Source of the DNA: Gemmiger formicilis
Lineage (GTDB): Bacteria > Bacillota > Clostridia > Oscillospirales > Ruminococcaceae
Assembly (NCBI RefSeq): GCF_024462815.1
Contig: NZ_JANGCG010000012.1
Span: 1-64,000, forward strand
Direction of reading: 5' to 3'
DNA length: 64,000 nt
Below the pieces are notes generated by a model. It had not been told where the DNA came from, did no database searches, and worked only from the letters and a program-made list of their open reading frames with translations. Position numbers and translations under genes: made by a program. Shown here piece by piece: positions 44,480 to 52,760 of the stretch (the first letter of the stretch is position 1; every line of letters begins with the position of its first letter).

Positions 44480-46381
44480 TCAGCCTTCCTTCCACATTTT
44501 TAACAGTGTATCGGCATTTTTTGTCTGGCCCAGCGGGCCGCTCCGGTTGGAAAATACCACCGCCCCCACCGTGAACGCCCCTGCTGCGCGGCGGTCAAGG
44601 TGGGTCTGTATCGCATCCAGCAGGCTGGCCATAACCGGCCCGCGCAGCCCCGCGCCGTCCAGAACGGCAAGGCAGGCGTCTGTTGTGGCGGCGTCCATCA
44701 GGGCGCGGCAGGTTACCGTATCCGCCCCGCAGAGGGCGGCGTGGGTGCAGAACAGCTCGGTGCGGCAGTCCGCCTGTCGGGAATGGGTATTCATAATGCC
44801 GCCCGCCAGCTTGACGAGCTTGCCCACATGGCCGACCAGCAGCACCTGCTCAAACTGCTCGGATGCCGCCATATCCAGCGCATCACCGATGAAGTTTGAA
44901 ATTTTCACCACGGGGATTTCCCGCAGCTCCTTAAGATTTTCCGCCAGATAGTCAAGGCCATAGTTGCCGGGGGCCAGTATCAGGCGGCGGCTGCGCAAGG
45001 CGGCCTGATGGATTTCCAGCTGCAGCGAGTCGAGCAGTGCCTGCTGGCTCATCGGCTCCACAATGCCGCTGGTGCCCAGAACAGACAGCCCGCCTTCCAC
45101 CCCAAGATGCGGGTTGAAGGTGCGCTTGGCGGCCTCCTCGCCGCCGTCAACTGAGATTACCACCGCAAAGCCGCCGTCATAGCCCGCCGCTTCGGCCTCG
45201 CGGTGCAGAGCCTCGGCAATCATCTGGCGCGGCACGTGGTTGATGGCCGCCGCGCCGACCGGCTGGTCAAGGCCGGGCTTGGTCACCCGGCCCACCCCTA
45301 CGCCGCCGTCGATCGTGACAGTGTGCGGTGCATCGGGCCGCAGGGCAACCGCAGCAATGACCGGCAGGCCGGTGGTGGCGTCCACATCGTCACCGCCATC
45401 CTTGACGATGGCGCACTCGGCCCCCGCTGCCGTAAGGCGGCAGAACTGCGGGGCAACCTCCACCACAAGCCCCTTCGGCGTGCGCAGGCCGACCGTTTCC
45501 GGTGCGCGGCCGGTCAGCAGCAGCCGCGCCGCACCCGCCGCACCCAGCGCCGCACAGGTGCCGGTGGTGTAGCCGCAGCGCAGCAGCTTTTGCCCGCTGC
45601 GGATGTAATGCTCAAATTTCGGTTTTGCCGCGGTTTTGCCGAAGAGCGCCGCATATTGCTCGGCCGAAAGGCCGAACAGCGTGCGGACGTTCTCCTCCGC
45701 GAAGGCTTCCTGCGGCGTCAGCACGGCGGAAACGCCACGTGGCGAGACGCAGACCACGGCATCGGCCAGCTTGCGGGCCAGCTCGAGCTCGTGCAGCGTC
45801 ACGATGATGGCAATATTGCGCTCCCGCGCTAAGGTTCGCAGGCTTTCCATCAGCTCTGCCTTGCCCTTCACGTCCAGAAAGGACGTTGGTTCGTCCAGAA
45901 GAAGCAGCTCCGGTTGTTGGCAGACCGCGCGTGCCAGCAGCACGCGCTGGCGCTGGCCGTCACTGATTCGGGTAAAATCGCGGTCGGCCAGCTCCTGTGC
46001 CTGCACCAGTGCCAGCGCCTCGCGCACGGCGGCCTTATCCGCCGCGGTGAGGATGCCCAGCCGCCCGGTATAGGGGTAGCGCCCGGCTGCGGCCACCTCA
46101 AAGCAGGTGGTCAGCTCGGTGCGCGGGGTGTGGGGCAGCATTAGCGCCAGCTTGCGGGCGCGGGCCGCGGGGGTGTAGTCGGTCAGGCTCTGTCCGTCCA
46201 GCAGCACCGCGCCGCCCTGTGGGGCCAGCTGGCCCGCCAGCGTTTTCAGCACGGTGGATTTGCCCGCGCCGTTGGGGCCGATGAGCACCAGAATTTTGCC
46301 GCGCTCCGCCTGCAGGGCAATGTCCTGCAAAAGCGGCGCGCTATAGCCAACGGCAAGGGCGTGTGTCTCACAATAGCTCAT
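44480..46381 (-). CDS. Fusion protein: corrinoid/siderophore ABC transporter ATPase (BtuD/FecE-like) + cobalt-precorrin-5B C1-methyltransferase (CbiD)
   Basis: One open frame of 633 residues joins two enzymes. Residues 1 to about 250 are a complete ABC ATPase: Walker A GPNGAGKST at 35-43, signature ISDGQRQRV at 139-147 (SDGQ rather than SGGQ), Walker B LLLLDEP at 159-165, and the switch His in TLHELE near 197. Residues about 262-633 are a full CbiD, starting LLRCGYTTGTCAALGAAGAA at 266-285 and ending with the NxSGPLGQTKN region. No stop or frameshift is seen at the join, and both halves have normal length. The start ATG overlaps the btuC stop by 4 bases; the open frame upstream of it is out of phase with btuC and is not coding. 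Both halves match the operon: import ATPase for BtuCF and the C1 methyl step. Confidence 0.9.
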   Translation of the reverse strand: MSYCETHALAVGYSAPLLQDIALQAERGKILVLIGPNGAGKSTVLKTLAGQLAPQGGAVLLDGQSLTDYTPAARARKLALMLPHTPRTELTTCFEVAAAGRYPYTGRLGILTAADKAAVREALALVQAQELADRDFTRISDGQRQRVLLARAVCQQPELLLLDEPTSFLDVKGKAELMESLRTLARERNIAIIVTLHELELARKLADAVVCVSPRGVSAVLTPQEAFAEENVRTLFGLSAEQYAALFGKTAAKPKFEHYIRSGQKLLRCGYTTGTCAALGAAGAARLLLTGRAPETVGLRTPKGLVVEVAPQFCRLTAAGAECAIVKDGGDDVDATTGLPVIAAVALRPDAPHTVTIDGGVGVGRVTKPGLDQPVGAAAINHVPRQMIAEALHREAEAAGYDGGFAVVISVDGGEEAAKRTFNPHLGVEGGLSVLGTSGIVEPMSQQALLDSLQLEIHQAALRSRRLILAPGNYGLDYLAENLKELREIPVVKISNFIGDALDMAASEQFEQVLLVGHVGKLVKLAGGIMNTHSRQADCRTELFCTHAALCGADTVTCRALMDAATTDACLAVLDGAGLRGPVMASLLDAIQTHLDRRAAGAFTVGAVVFSNRSGPLGQTKNADTLLKMWKEG

Positions 46382-47397
46382 CGCTGTGCCTCCCCCCGCT
46401 GGCGGCGCACCAACAGCCAGATGACCACCGGCGCGCCGAACACCGCCGTGACTGAGCTGATAGAAAGCTCGGTGGGTGCAAACAGGCTGCGGGCAATCAG
46501 GTCGCACAGCAGGCAGAACGCCGCGCCGCCCAACGCACAGCCAGGCAGGACGTGCAGCGGTTTTGCACTGCCCAGCGTCTGTTTTACAAGATGCGGCACC
46601 GCGATGCCGACAAACGAGATGGGCCCCGCAAAGGCCGTGACGCAGGCCGCCAGCAGGCTGGACAGCAGCACCAGCGCAACCGAGAACGCCCGCACCGGCA
46701 CGCCGACGCTGGCGGCATAGCTTTCGCCCATCTGGTAGGCGGCCATCGGCTTGGAGAGCGCAAACGCCGCCGCAAGGCAGGGCAGCACAATCACCGCCGC
46801 CGTGGCCGCGTTGCCCCACATCATGCCGGAGAAGCTGCCCATCGACCAGTTGTGCAGGTTGACAATGTTCGAGTCCTGCGCGAAGGCCACCACAATATCC
46901 GTGATAGCCGAGCAGATGTACCCAATCATAACGCCGCAGATGACAAGAATGCTCATCCGTTGCACGCGGCGCGCCACAGCCAGCACAAACAGCATGGCGG
47001 CCATTGCGCCCGCAAACGCGGCCAGAATCAGCGTGAGCGAGGTTGTCAGCCATCCGCGGTTCAGAAAAATCACCATCGTCAGCGCAACCGCCAGCTTGGC
47101 ACCGCTGGAGATGCCCATAACGAATGGCCCCGCAATGGGGTTAGCGAAGAACGTCTGTAAAAGATACCCCGCCACCGACAGCGCCGCGCCCAGCAGCACC
47201 GCCATCACCGCCCGGGGCAGGCGCAGCTGGAACAGGATGTTCGCCGTCAGGGCGTCCTGCCCGCGGCCCAACAGTGCCGCCGCCACACTGGACGGCGAGA
47301 GCGCCACGCTGCCCCAGAACAGGTTCAGGGCCAGCAGCACCAGCAGCGCCGCCGCCATGGCCAGATATGCGATTGTCAGGCGTTTGCGGTTGTGCAT
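46378..47397 (-). CDS. btuC: FecCD-family ABC permease, corrinoid importer
   Basis: This 339-residue permease has about ten membrane helices and the family motifs LRLPRAVMAVLLGAALSVAGYLLQTFFANPIAGPFVMGISSGAKLAV near residues 56-102 and GPISFVGIAVPHLVK near 250. It pairs with the substrate-binding lipoprotein upstream and the fused ATPase downstream. Vitamin B12 or a precursor is the likely cargo because of the operon and riboswitch; family members also carry ferric siderophores and heme. A site AAAGGAAGAATCGT precedes the ATG. Confidence 0.9.
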   Translation of the reverse strand: MHNRKRLTIAYLAMAAALLVLLALNLFWGSVALSPSSVAAALLGRGQDALTANILFQLRLPRAVMAVLLGAALSVAGYLLQTFFANPIAGPFVMGISSGAKLAVALTMVIFLNRGWLTTSLTLILAAFAGAMAAMLFVLAVARRVQRMSILVICGVMIGYICSAITDIVVAFAQDSNIVNLHNWSMGSFSGMMWGNAATAAVIVLPCLAAAFALSKPMAAYQMGESYAASVGVPVRAFSVALVLLSSLLAACVTAFAGPISFVGIAVPHLVKQTLGSAKPLHVLPGCALGGAAFCLLCDLIARSLFAPTELSISSVTAVFGAPVVIWLLVRRQRGEAQR

Positions 47398-47409
47398 ACG
47401 ATTCTTCCT

Positions 47410-48522
47410 TTATTGAATGTGGGTCAGAAATTTCAGCTCGCTGCTGTCGGGGGTTCCCTCGGTGAAAACGCGGTTCATATCAAGAATCAGGTCGGGCAGC
47501 TCCATGCTCTGCTGGAAAAGGCTTTGCGATGTACACCAGATGTTGCCGGTCTGCACGGCCTTGAAATCCGCCAGCAGCGGGCACTTGGCAATCAGCTCCT
47601 CCCGCGTGGTGATTTCGCCCTCAATCGTGCTGTTGTAAATCAGCACGTCGGCGTCCTGCGCCCCGGCGTAGAAATCCTCCAGCGAGAGATTGACGGTGGC
47701 CAGATTGTTGCCGCTGTCGGTCAGGTCGGCAAAGACGTAACTGCCGCCCGCCATCTCAATCATTTTGGCAACATAGTCGCCGCCCTTGCGCACCGTGGCA
47801 AGGTTGTTGGAGGTGATGGAGAAAAACGCCACCGTCTTGCCGGTGGGGGCCTTGTCCGCCAGCGGGGCAATGCGCTGCTCGGCGTCGGAAAAAATGCGCT
47901 CTGCTTCGTCTGTTTTCCCCAACAAAATACCGTAGAGCTTGACCCATTCCATCCGCGCCAGCGGGCCGCTTTCATAGCTGGAGCGCTCTACCAGCACCGG
48001 CACACCGAGCTTTTCCAGCTGCTCCTTGACCTCCGGCGTATGGTAAATCATCGTGTTCTCAATCGCAAGGCCGCAGTCGGCGGTCAGGATGGTCTCATAG
48101 TCAGGCGCGCTGTACTTGCCCGCGTAGGCAATCTGACCGTTCTGCATGGCCGCTTTGGCGGCATCCAGATACCAGCTTTCGGCCTGCGTGCCGGACAGCG
48201 CCACCGCGTCCAGCCCGTCAATGCTGAGGATAGGGTCCATCGCCGAGGTGGAGACAAGGTAGATGTTTTCAATCGGCTGCTGCAGCACCGTGATGTCGGC
48301 GTCCAGTCCCTGCGGCACAGCCGTGCCCTGCGGTACCACCAGATAGCGGTCCTCCGCAATCGTAATCAGGGTGCAGCCGTCTGCACATTCGTCCACCGTG
48401 AACTGCTGCGCATAGTCCAGCGGATAGCTTCTTTCTGTCGTCAGTCCGTCCGTTTTTGCCTGTGTGGACGCCGCACAGCCCGCCAACAGCACCGCGGGCA
48501 GGCACAGTAAAAGCCGCTTCAT
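47410..48522 (-). CDS. btuF: Corrinoid ABC transporter substrate-binding lipoprotein
   Basis: This 370-residue protein has a lipoprotein signal (LLLCLPAVLLAGCAAS, lipobox LAGC) and a two-lobe periplasmic-binding fold of the BtuF/FhuD class. The lobe-1 pattern (ISIDGLDAVAL) and the long central helix (ARMEWVKLYGILLGKTDEAERIF) are typical of class III binding proteins. It should capture the corrinoid outside the membrane. The gene overlaps the preceding lipoprotein gene by 4 bases. Substrate inferred from context. Confidence 0.85.
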   Translation of the reverse strand: MKRLLLCLPAVLLAGCAASTQAKTDGLTTERSYPLDYAQQFTVDECADGCTLITIAEDRYLVVPQGTAVPQGLDADITVLQQPIENIYLVSTSAMDPILSIDGLDAVALSGTQAESWYLDAAKAAMQNGQIAYAGKYSAPDYETILTADCGLAIENTMIYHTPEVKEQLEKLGVPVLVERSSYESGPLARMEWVKLYGILLGKTDEAERIFSDAEQRIAPLADKAPTGKTVAFFSITSNNLATVRKGGDYVAKMIEMAGGSYVFADLTDSGNNLATVNLSLEDFYAGAQDADVLIYNSTIEGEITTREELIAKCPLLADFKAVQTGNIWCTSQSLFQQSMELPDLILDMNRVFTEGTPDSSELKFLTHIQ

Positions 48523-49385
48523 TCGGCGGCGGCCAGCGTGGCGCTGTCAAAGGTCAGGGTGTAGTCAATCTCATGCGGGGTGCTCATGGCAACCGTGTCC
48601 GCCGTGACGGCCAGCGCGGTGTCCAGCGCGGCGACGGGGATTTCAAACGTGGAGTTGCCTTCGGTGTTGGTGGGCAGGTACTTTTCGCCGTCCACCAGCA
48701 TATAGTCATAGTTGGGGCTGCTCCACACGATGGTGGCGGTCATGGCGCCGTCTGCCACCGTCAGCGCGGCAGGGCTTTCAATGGTGGCGCGACCGCTGCC
48801 GCCCTGCAGCGTCACGGCGCAGGTATAGCAGCCATCGGCGGGCGTTTCGGTCTGTGCACCAGACAGCACTGCGTTCGAGACGCTGACCGTGTGGTCATAC
48901 CAGCTGCCCTTTGTGCCCAGCAGCGCCAGCTGAAAATCCGTGTCAACGGCCTCGACCGGGATGTCAAAGCCGTAGACCTCCTCGGTCATACCGTCACTGT
49001 AGGTCACGGTGTCGATGGTGGGCTGCAGCCAGTCGGCCTCATGCGCCGGGGCATCCGCCGCCATACCGAGGTACAGATTCACGATTTTCTGGGATTGCAG
49101 GCTGACGTGGAAGGTCATAACGCCGTTTTCGACGGTCAGCGTACCCTTACCGTCACAGGCCTCGTTGGCGTGGAACATACTGCTGTCGGTGTTGAAGTCC
49201 GCCGTATAGACGCCGTCTGGCAGGGTGGGCGTTTCCATGGGGGCGGTGGTTTCCACCGGGGCGGACTCAGCGGTGGCGGGGGCTTCTGCGGTGCTCTCGG
49301 CGGGGGTGGATGCCGCAGCACCGCACCCTGCCAGCAGCGCCGCCGCCAGAATCAAGGAGATGAGCTTGGTGTTTTTTGCTTTCAT
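48519..49385 (-). CDS. Lipoprotein with two related beta-sandwich (NEAT-like?) domains
   Basis: This 288-residue protein has a lipobox (LAAALLAGCGAA), a Pro/Glu/Thr/Ala-rich linker (about 24-54), and two domains of about 105-115 residues that share a pattern: DGVYT...ADF/AVTL, LTVENG/LTVADG-xMT, IPVEAVDT/IPVAALDT, and a closing beta strand. The second contains GGSGRATIESPAALTV and SSPNYDYMLVDGEKY. The size and strand pattern recall NEAT heme-binding domains, but I cannot confirm this. Translationally coupled to btuF, it may hand a corrinoid or metal ligand to the importer. Confidence 0.65.
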   Translation of the reverse strand: MKAKNTKLISLILAAALLAGCGAAASTPAESTAEAPATAESAPVETTAPMETPTLPDGVYTADFNTDSSMFHANEACDGKGTLTVENGVMTFHVSLQSQKIVNLYLGMAADAPAHEADWLQPTIDTVTYSDGMTEEVYGFDIPVEAVDTDFQLALLGTKGSWYDHTVSVSNAVLSGAQTETPADGCYTCAVTLQGGSGRATIESPAALTVADGAMTATIVWSSPNYDYMLVDGEKYLPTNTEGNSTFEIPVAALDTALAVTADTVAMSTPHEIDYTLTFDSATLAAAE

Positions 49386-49558
49386 TGGGGGTTCCTACTT
49401 TCCTTTATATATAGGGCGCGTTTTGGGGAGGTGGCAAGCCGGGAATGGGATATAGCCGGGCGGTTTCGGCGGGCATTGTCCGCCCGCTGGCTCACGGCTT
49501 CTCCACAAACACAAACTGCCCGAGAGGGACATTCCCCATCGGGCAGAATGTATCGCTC
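49386..49558. other. Gap between cbiK and the lipoprotein gene, with hairpins
   Basis: On the minus strand, just after cbiK, a stem CTGCCCGA / TCGGGCAG (49517-49547) is followed by TTTGTGTTTGTGG, a possible terminator or attenuator. A second GC-rich inverted element (GGGCGG...CCGCCC, about 49465-49495) lies further on. This is the only long gap inside the cobalamin operon and may lower expression of downstream genes relative to cbiK. Confidence 0.5.
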
Positions 49559-50809
49559 TTAGCCGTTCAGGGTGTCGATAGCGGCCTTGGTGTGCGCAAC
49601 GTACAGCTGCTGAACGTCGGCAATCTCGCCCAGACCGGCAATCTGGGTGTCCACGCTATCAAAGCAGCCTGCGGCGTTGAACTGGCTCAGCCAGGAATCC
49701 TCGTCCGCACCGGCCATATCGTTGTTGGCGTGGTCACCGGCAACCACCATCAGCGGGCGCAGCACAACCTTGGTGTAGCCGGCCTCCTTGACCTTCTCAA
49801 TGACGGCCTCGCAGGCGGTGTCCTCCGGCTCGCCCTCCACGGTGCCGATGAACACATTGTCATAGCCGAGGGTCTGCATCGTGGTCTGCATCTGGCTGTA
49901 GCTGACCTTGGCAGTGTGGGAGGTGCCGTGGCCCATAAACACAAAGGCGGTGCCGTCCGCAGCGGCAGCAGCGGCATCCTCATAACCGGCGGTCTTGACG
50001 GCCTCTGCCGTGATGGCGGAGGCTACGGCCTCCTTGTCCTGGTTGATAACGGTGGCATCGTTGCCAACCTCGCCCAGCAGGGGCTCGGCAATGGCAACGC
50101 TCTCGAACTTGTCTTTATACTGGTCAATGGCCTCGCACATCTCGTCATACTCGGCACCGTGCATCAGGTGGGTAGGCTGGACAACCAGATTCTTGACACC
50201 GTTGGCCACAGCGCGGTCAAGCGCCTGCTGCATATTGTCAATCTTCTCGCCATCGCGGGCCTGCACATGGTTAATGATAATCTGCGCGGTGAAGGCGCGG
50301 CGGACGCTCCAATCGGGGTACGCGGCCTGCAGGGCATCCTCGATGCCTTTGATGTCCGCGGCGCGGCTGCCGTTGAAAGAGGTGCCGAAGCTGACAACCA
50401 GCAGCTCATTCTCGCCGATGTCATCCGCGTTGCGGGGGTCATCCTCGGCGGCATCGCCGGTGTCACGGCCAAAGTAATCGGGGTCAGCGTTTTCGCCCTC
50501 GACCAGCTCCTTCTGGGCATCGGTCAGAGCATCCCATGCGGCCTTGGCGGCCTCGCACTGGGCGTCGGTATCATCATTGCGCTCCTGCACATAGATGGCG
50601 TCAATCAGGTCTGCACAGTTCTTCGCGGCCACTTCGTCTGCATCCCCTTCTTCTGCTGTTGCCTCGCTGACAGCCTCGCTCTCGGTGGCGGTGCTTTCGG
50701 CAACGCTGTCGGTGGTTGCGGCGGTGCTACCGCAGCCGGCCAGCAGGGCGGTGGTCAGGGCCAGGGCCGCCAGCACGGCGGCGGGCTTCTTGTAGTGGAT
50801 TCTTCTCAT
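49559..50809 (-). CDS. cbiK: Sirohydrochlorin cobaltochelatase, lipoprotein form
   Basis: This 416-residue protein has a lipobox (LALTTALLAGCGST), a Ser/Thr/Glu-rich linker, a helical segment (about 60-125) and a CbiK-type chelatase domain (about 132-416). The metal-binding histidines appear as QPTHLMHGAEYDEM and FMGHGTSHTAKV, matching the class II chelatase pattern. It inserts Co2+ into sirohydrochlorin, the entry step of the anaerobic pathway. The signal peptide and lipid anchor put it outside the membrane, unusual for a biosynthetic step; exported CbiK forms are known in Desulfovibrio. First gene after the cobalamin riboswitch. Confidence 0.9.
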   Translation of the reverse strand: MRRIHYKKPAAVLAALALTTALLAGCGSTAATTDSVAESTATESEAVSEATAEEGDADEVAAKNCADLIDAIYVQERNDDTDAQCEAAKAAWDALTDAQKELVEGENADPDYFGRDTGDAAEDDPRNADDIGENELLVVSFGTSFNGSRAADIKGIEDALQAAYPDWSVRRAFTAQIIINHVQARDGEKIDNMQQALDRAVANGVKNLVVQPTHLMHGAEYDEMCEAIDQYKDKFESVAIAEPLLGEVGNDATVINQDKEAVASAITAEAVKTAGYEDAAAAAADGTAFVFMGHGTSHTAKVSYSQMQTTMQTLGYDNVFIGTVEGEPEDTACEAVIEKVKEAGYTKVVLRPLMVVAGDHANNDMAGADEDSWLSQFNAAGCFDSVDTQIAGLGEIADVQQLYVAHTKAAIDTLNG

Positions 50810-51024
50810 TGTGTTTTGCTTCCTTTCCTTTTTTATGGGTGCGGGAGAGGACAGCAGCGGCCGCGGCGCTCACGCTGTGTTGCCATAAGAACACGCAAAT
50901 AAGCCCCCAATAAAAACGAGGCCTTTTTGTGTGCAGAATGGCAACACAAAAAAGCCCCGTAGTTTGGCAGGTTCTTTGCGGTACAACCAATTCCTCGTGA
51001 TTTGGAGCCGTTCGCCCCCGTACC

Positions 51025-51213
51025 CGGCAGTGGGCAGGTTTCCTGGCTGAAAGATCAACACCCGCCGCCGCCTTCCCGAGCCAGGCTCAGTGACCGGCGC
51101 ATACGCACACTGGCGGCAGATTCCCTTATCACAGTGACGAGATCGTACAGGATTTGCACCTGTTTCCCTTTTACCCTTTTCTGTGCGCGCAGCCGCGTAC
51201 AAAAAGGCACCTA
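51025..51213 (-). ncRNA. Cobalamin (AdoCbl-type) riboswitch
   Basis: Read on the minus strand, the conserved order is clear: a GGGAAACAGGTGCAAATCCTG block, then a CACTGTGA segment, a CCAGTGTGCGTATGCGCCGG arm, and the closing GCCAGGAAACCTGCC box (51032-51047). It precedes cbiK by about 215 bases and should repress the cobalamin operon when B12 is plentiful. Downstream (50878-50946), a GTTGCCAT / ATGGCAAC pair and a GGGGCTTTTTTG run offer an expression platform with a terminator. Confidence 0.95.
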
Positions 51214-51238
51214 CTGTCGTATTCAGTTTTACGTTGGT

Positions 51239-51267
51239 AGTATACCACACACAGCCCAGAAACGCAA
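51239..51267 (-). promoter_or_regulatory. Promoter of the riboswitch-cobalamin operon
   Basis: On the minus strand TTGCGT and TATACT are separated by 17 bases, ending about 25 bases before the riboswitch aptamer. Confidence 0.7.
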
Positions 51268-51306
51268 GAGCCGGTTTTGGACGTACAGGCACCTTTCGGT
51301 GACTGC

Positions 51307-51335
51307 TTGCACGGCGGGTTCGTCTACCTTATAAT
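51307..51335 (+). promoter_or_regulatory. Promoter of the DUF1848 gene
   Basis: TTGCAC and TATAAT with a 17-base spacer, 37 bases before the ATG at 51373. It is back-to-back with the riboswitch promoter. Confidence 0.7.
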
Positions 51336-51372
51336 ATAGATAGACAAGACGCACAAGGAGAGTGAATACGCC

Positions 51373-52308
51373 ATGATTTTGCAGACCGGCTTCCGCACCG
51401 ATATTCCGGCTTTTTACAGCGCATGGTTTGTCAACCGGCTCAAGGCCGGGTTTGTGCTGGTGCGCAACCCCTACAATCCACAGGCTGTGACACGGTATGA
51501 AATCAACCCGGATGTGGTGGATTTGATAGGCTTCTGCACCAAAAATCCCTGGCCCATGCTGCCACATATGGATTTGCTGCGTCCCTATGGGCAGTATTGG
51601 TTTGTCACCATCACCCCCTATGGGCCGGAAATTGAACCGCACGTGCCCCCTGTGGAAGCTGTTTTGCGGGATTTTATCACACTTTCCGAAATGGTCGGCG
51701 TGAACTCTATCGGCTGGCGGTATGACCCGATTTTTCTTTCCGATGTCTACACGGTCGAGCGCCACCTTGCCGCATTTGAATATATGGCCGCGAAACTGGC
51801 CGGGCACACGAAAACCTGCGTCATCAGCTTTATTGATTTGTATGAAAAGGTGCAGCGCAATTTCCCGGAGGTGCGCCCTGTCCCCCGCGCCGAGCGTGAG
51901 CGGCTGGGCCGCGCCTTTGTAGAGATTGGCCAAAAATACGGTATGACCATCCGCCCCTGTGCCGAGGGCAACGATTTGGCGCGCTTTGGCGCAGACTGCC
52001 GCGGCTGTATGACCGCCGAAACCTTTGAGACTGCGCTGAACCGCCGCCTGAAATTGCCCCCGCAAAAATCTGCCCGCAAGGAGTGCGCGTGCTATCTCAC
52101 TGCAGACATTGGCGCTTACAACACCTGCGGCCACCTTTGCCGCTATTGCTACGCCAACTACAGCGAGGAGCTGGTCGCGCAGAATATGCGCCAGCATGAC
52201 CCGCAGTCTCCGTTTTTGATTGGCCACAGTCAGCCCGGAGATGTGATACACCAAGCCAAGCAGGAAAGCTGGCTGGTTGACCAAATCAGTATGATGGAGC
52301 TATTATGA
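51373..52308 (+). CDS. DUF1848 family protein with CX3CX2C cluster motif
   Basis: This 311-residue protein of unknown function matches the DUF1848 pattern: TDIPAFYSAWFVNRLKAGFVLVRNP near the N-terminus, DLIGFCTKNPWPML near residue 50, and GWRYDPIF near 116. Its C-terminal region has CACYLTADIGAYNTCGHLCRYCYAN, with CGHLCRYC giving the CX3CX2C spacing of a radical-SAM type [4Fe-4S] site and extra cysteines before it. The family is often grouped with radical-SAM-like enzymes. AAGGAGAGTG precedes the ATG. It is a single gene, divergent from the cobalamin operon. Confidence 0.85.
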   Translation: MILQTGFRTDIPAFYSAWFVNRLKAGFVLVRNPYNPQAVTRYEINPDVVDLIGFCTKNPWPMLPHMDLLRPYGQYWFVTITPYGPEIEPHVPPVEAVLRDFITLSEMVGVNSIGWRYDPIFLSDVYTVERHLAAFEYMAAKLAGHTKTCVISFIDLYEKVQRNFPEVRPVPRAERERLGRAFVEIGQKYGMTIRPCAEGNDLARFGADCRGCMTAETFETALNRRLKLPPQKSARKECACYLTADIGAYNTCGHLCRYCYANYSEELVAQNMRQHDPQSPFLIGHSQPGDVIHQAKQESWLVDQISMMELL

Positions 52309-52450
52309 TCCCAATGCCCGGCCCCCGCCGCGGCATTATTTTTTTGATGAAAATTTGTCGGTTTAGGAGTGGGGCGGGCTATTCTGATACATGGTAGTGA
52401 TTTTTTCTCTACGCCAACCTGGTATGTGCCGTACTGCCCGCCGCCACGCA

Positions 52451-52474
52451 GTAGGGGCCGGGCACGCCCGGCCC
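52451..52474. repeat. GTAGGGGCCGGGCACGCCCGGCCC palindrome
   Basis: A member of the GTAGGGG palindrome set, almost base-for-base the same as the one at 58061-58084. Confidence 0.6.
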
Positions 52475-52513
52475 GCGGGTTTTCTGTAAGCAGCATTTGG
52501 CGGGTAAGCACCC

Positions 52514-52538
52514 GGGCGGAGCAGAGCCCCGCCCCTAC
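52514..52538. repeat. GGGCGGAGC...GCCCCGCCCCTAC palindrome
   Basis: A member of the GTAGGGG palindrome set in the opposite orientation, ending CCCCTAC. Confidence 0.5.
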
Positions 52539-52726
52539 TGACAGACTAACCCATCAGCGGCCAGCCAACCCACAGTTATACTTGCCGTTGATACATCGTT
52601 GCCATTTCAACATATATGTTATCCTATTTGTATTTTATATTTAAATTGTACAGTTTGTAGCGTATATGGTATGTAAATTACTCATTTATTTTAAGTGCTG
52701 CCCCTCTCCCCTACCTCTTTTCTCAC

Positions 52727-52760
52727 ACACCAACTTTTTTTCATGAAAAAAAGTTGGTGT
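52727..52760. repeat. Perfect 34-base palindrome of two head-to-head iterons
   Basis: ACACCAACTTTTTTT and AAAAAAAGTTGGTGT meet at a central CATG. It reads identically on both strands and combines two inverted copies of the iteron (GTTGG variant). Possible roles: initiator-dimer operator, copy control, or an early unwinding site. Confidence 0.85.

Noticed and set aside
44480..47053. An 857-residue open frame read as one protein
   Set aside because: Only the part from 46381 down is coding; the N-terminal 224 codons are btuC read out of phase, since btuC itself is clear in another frame.
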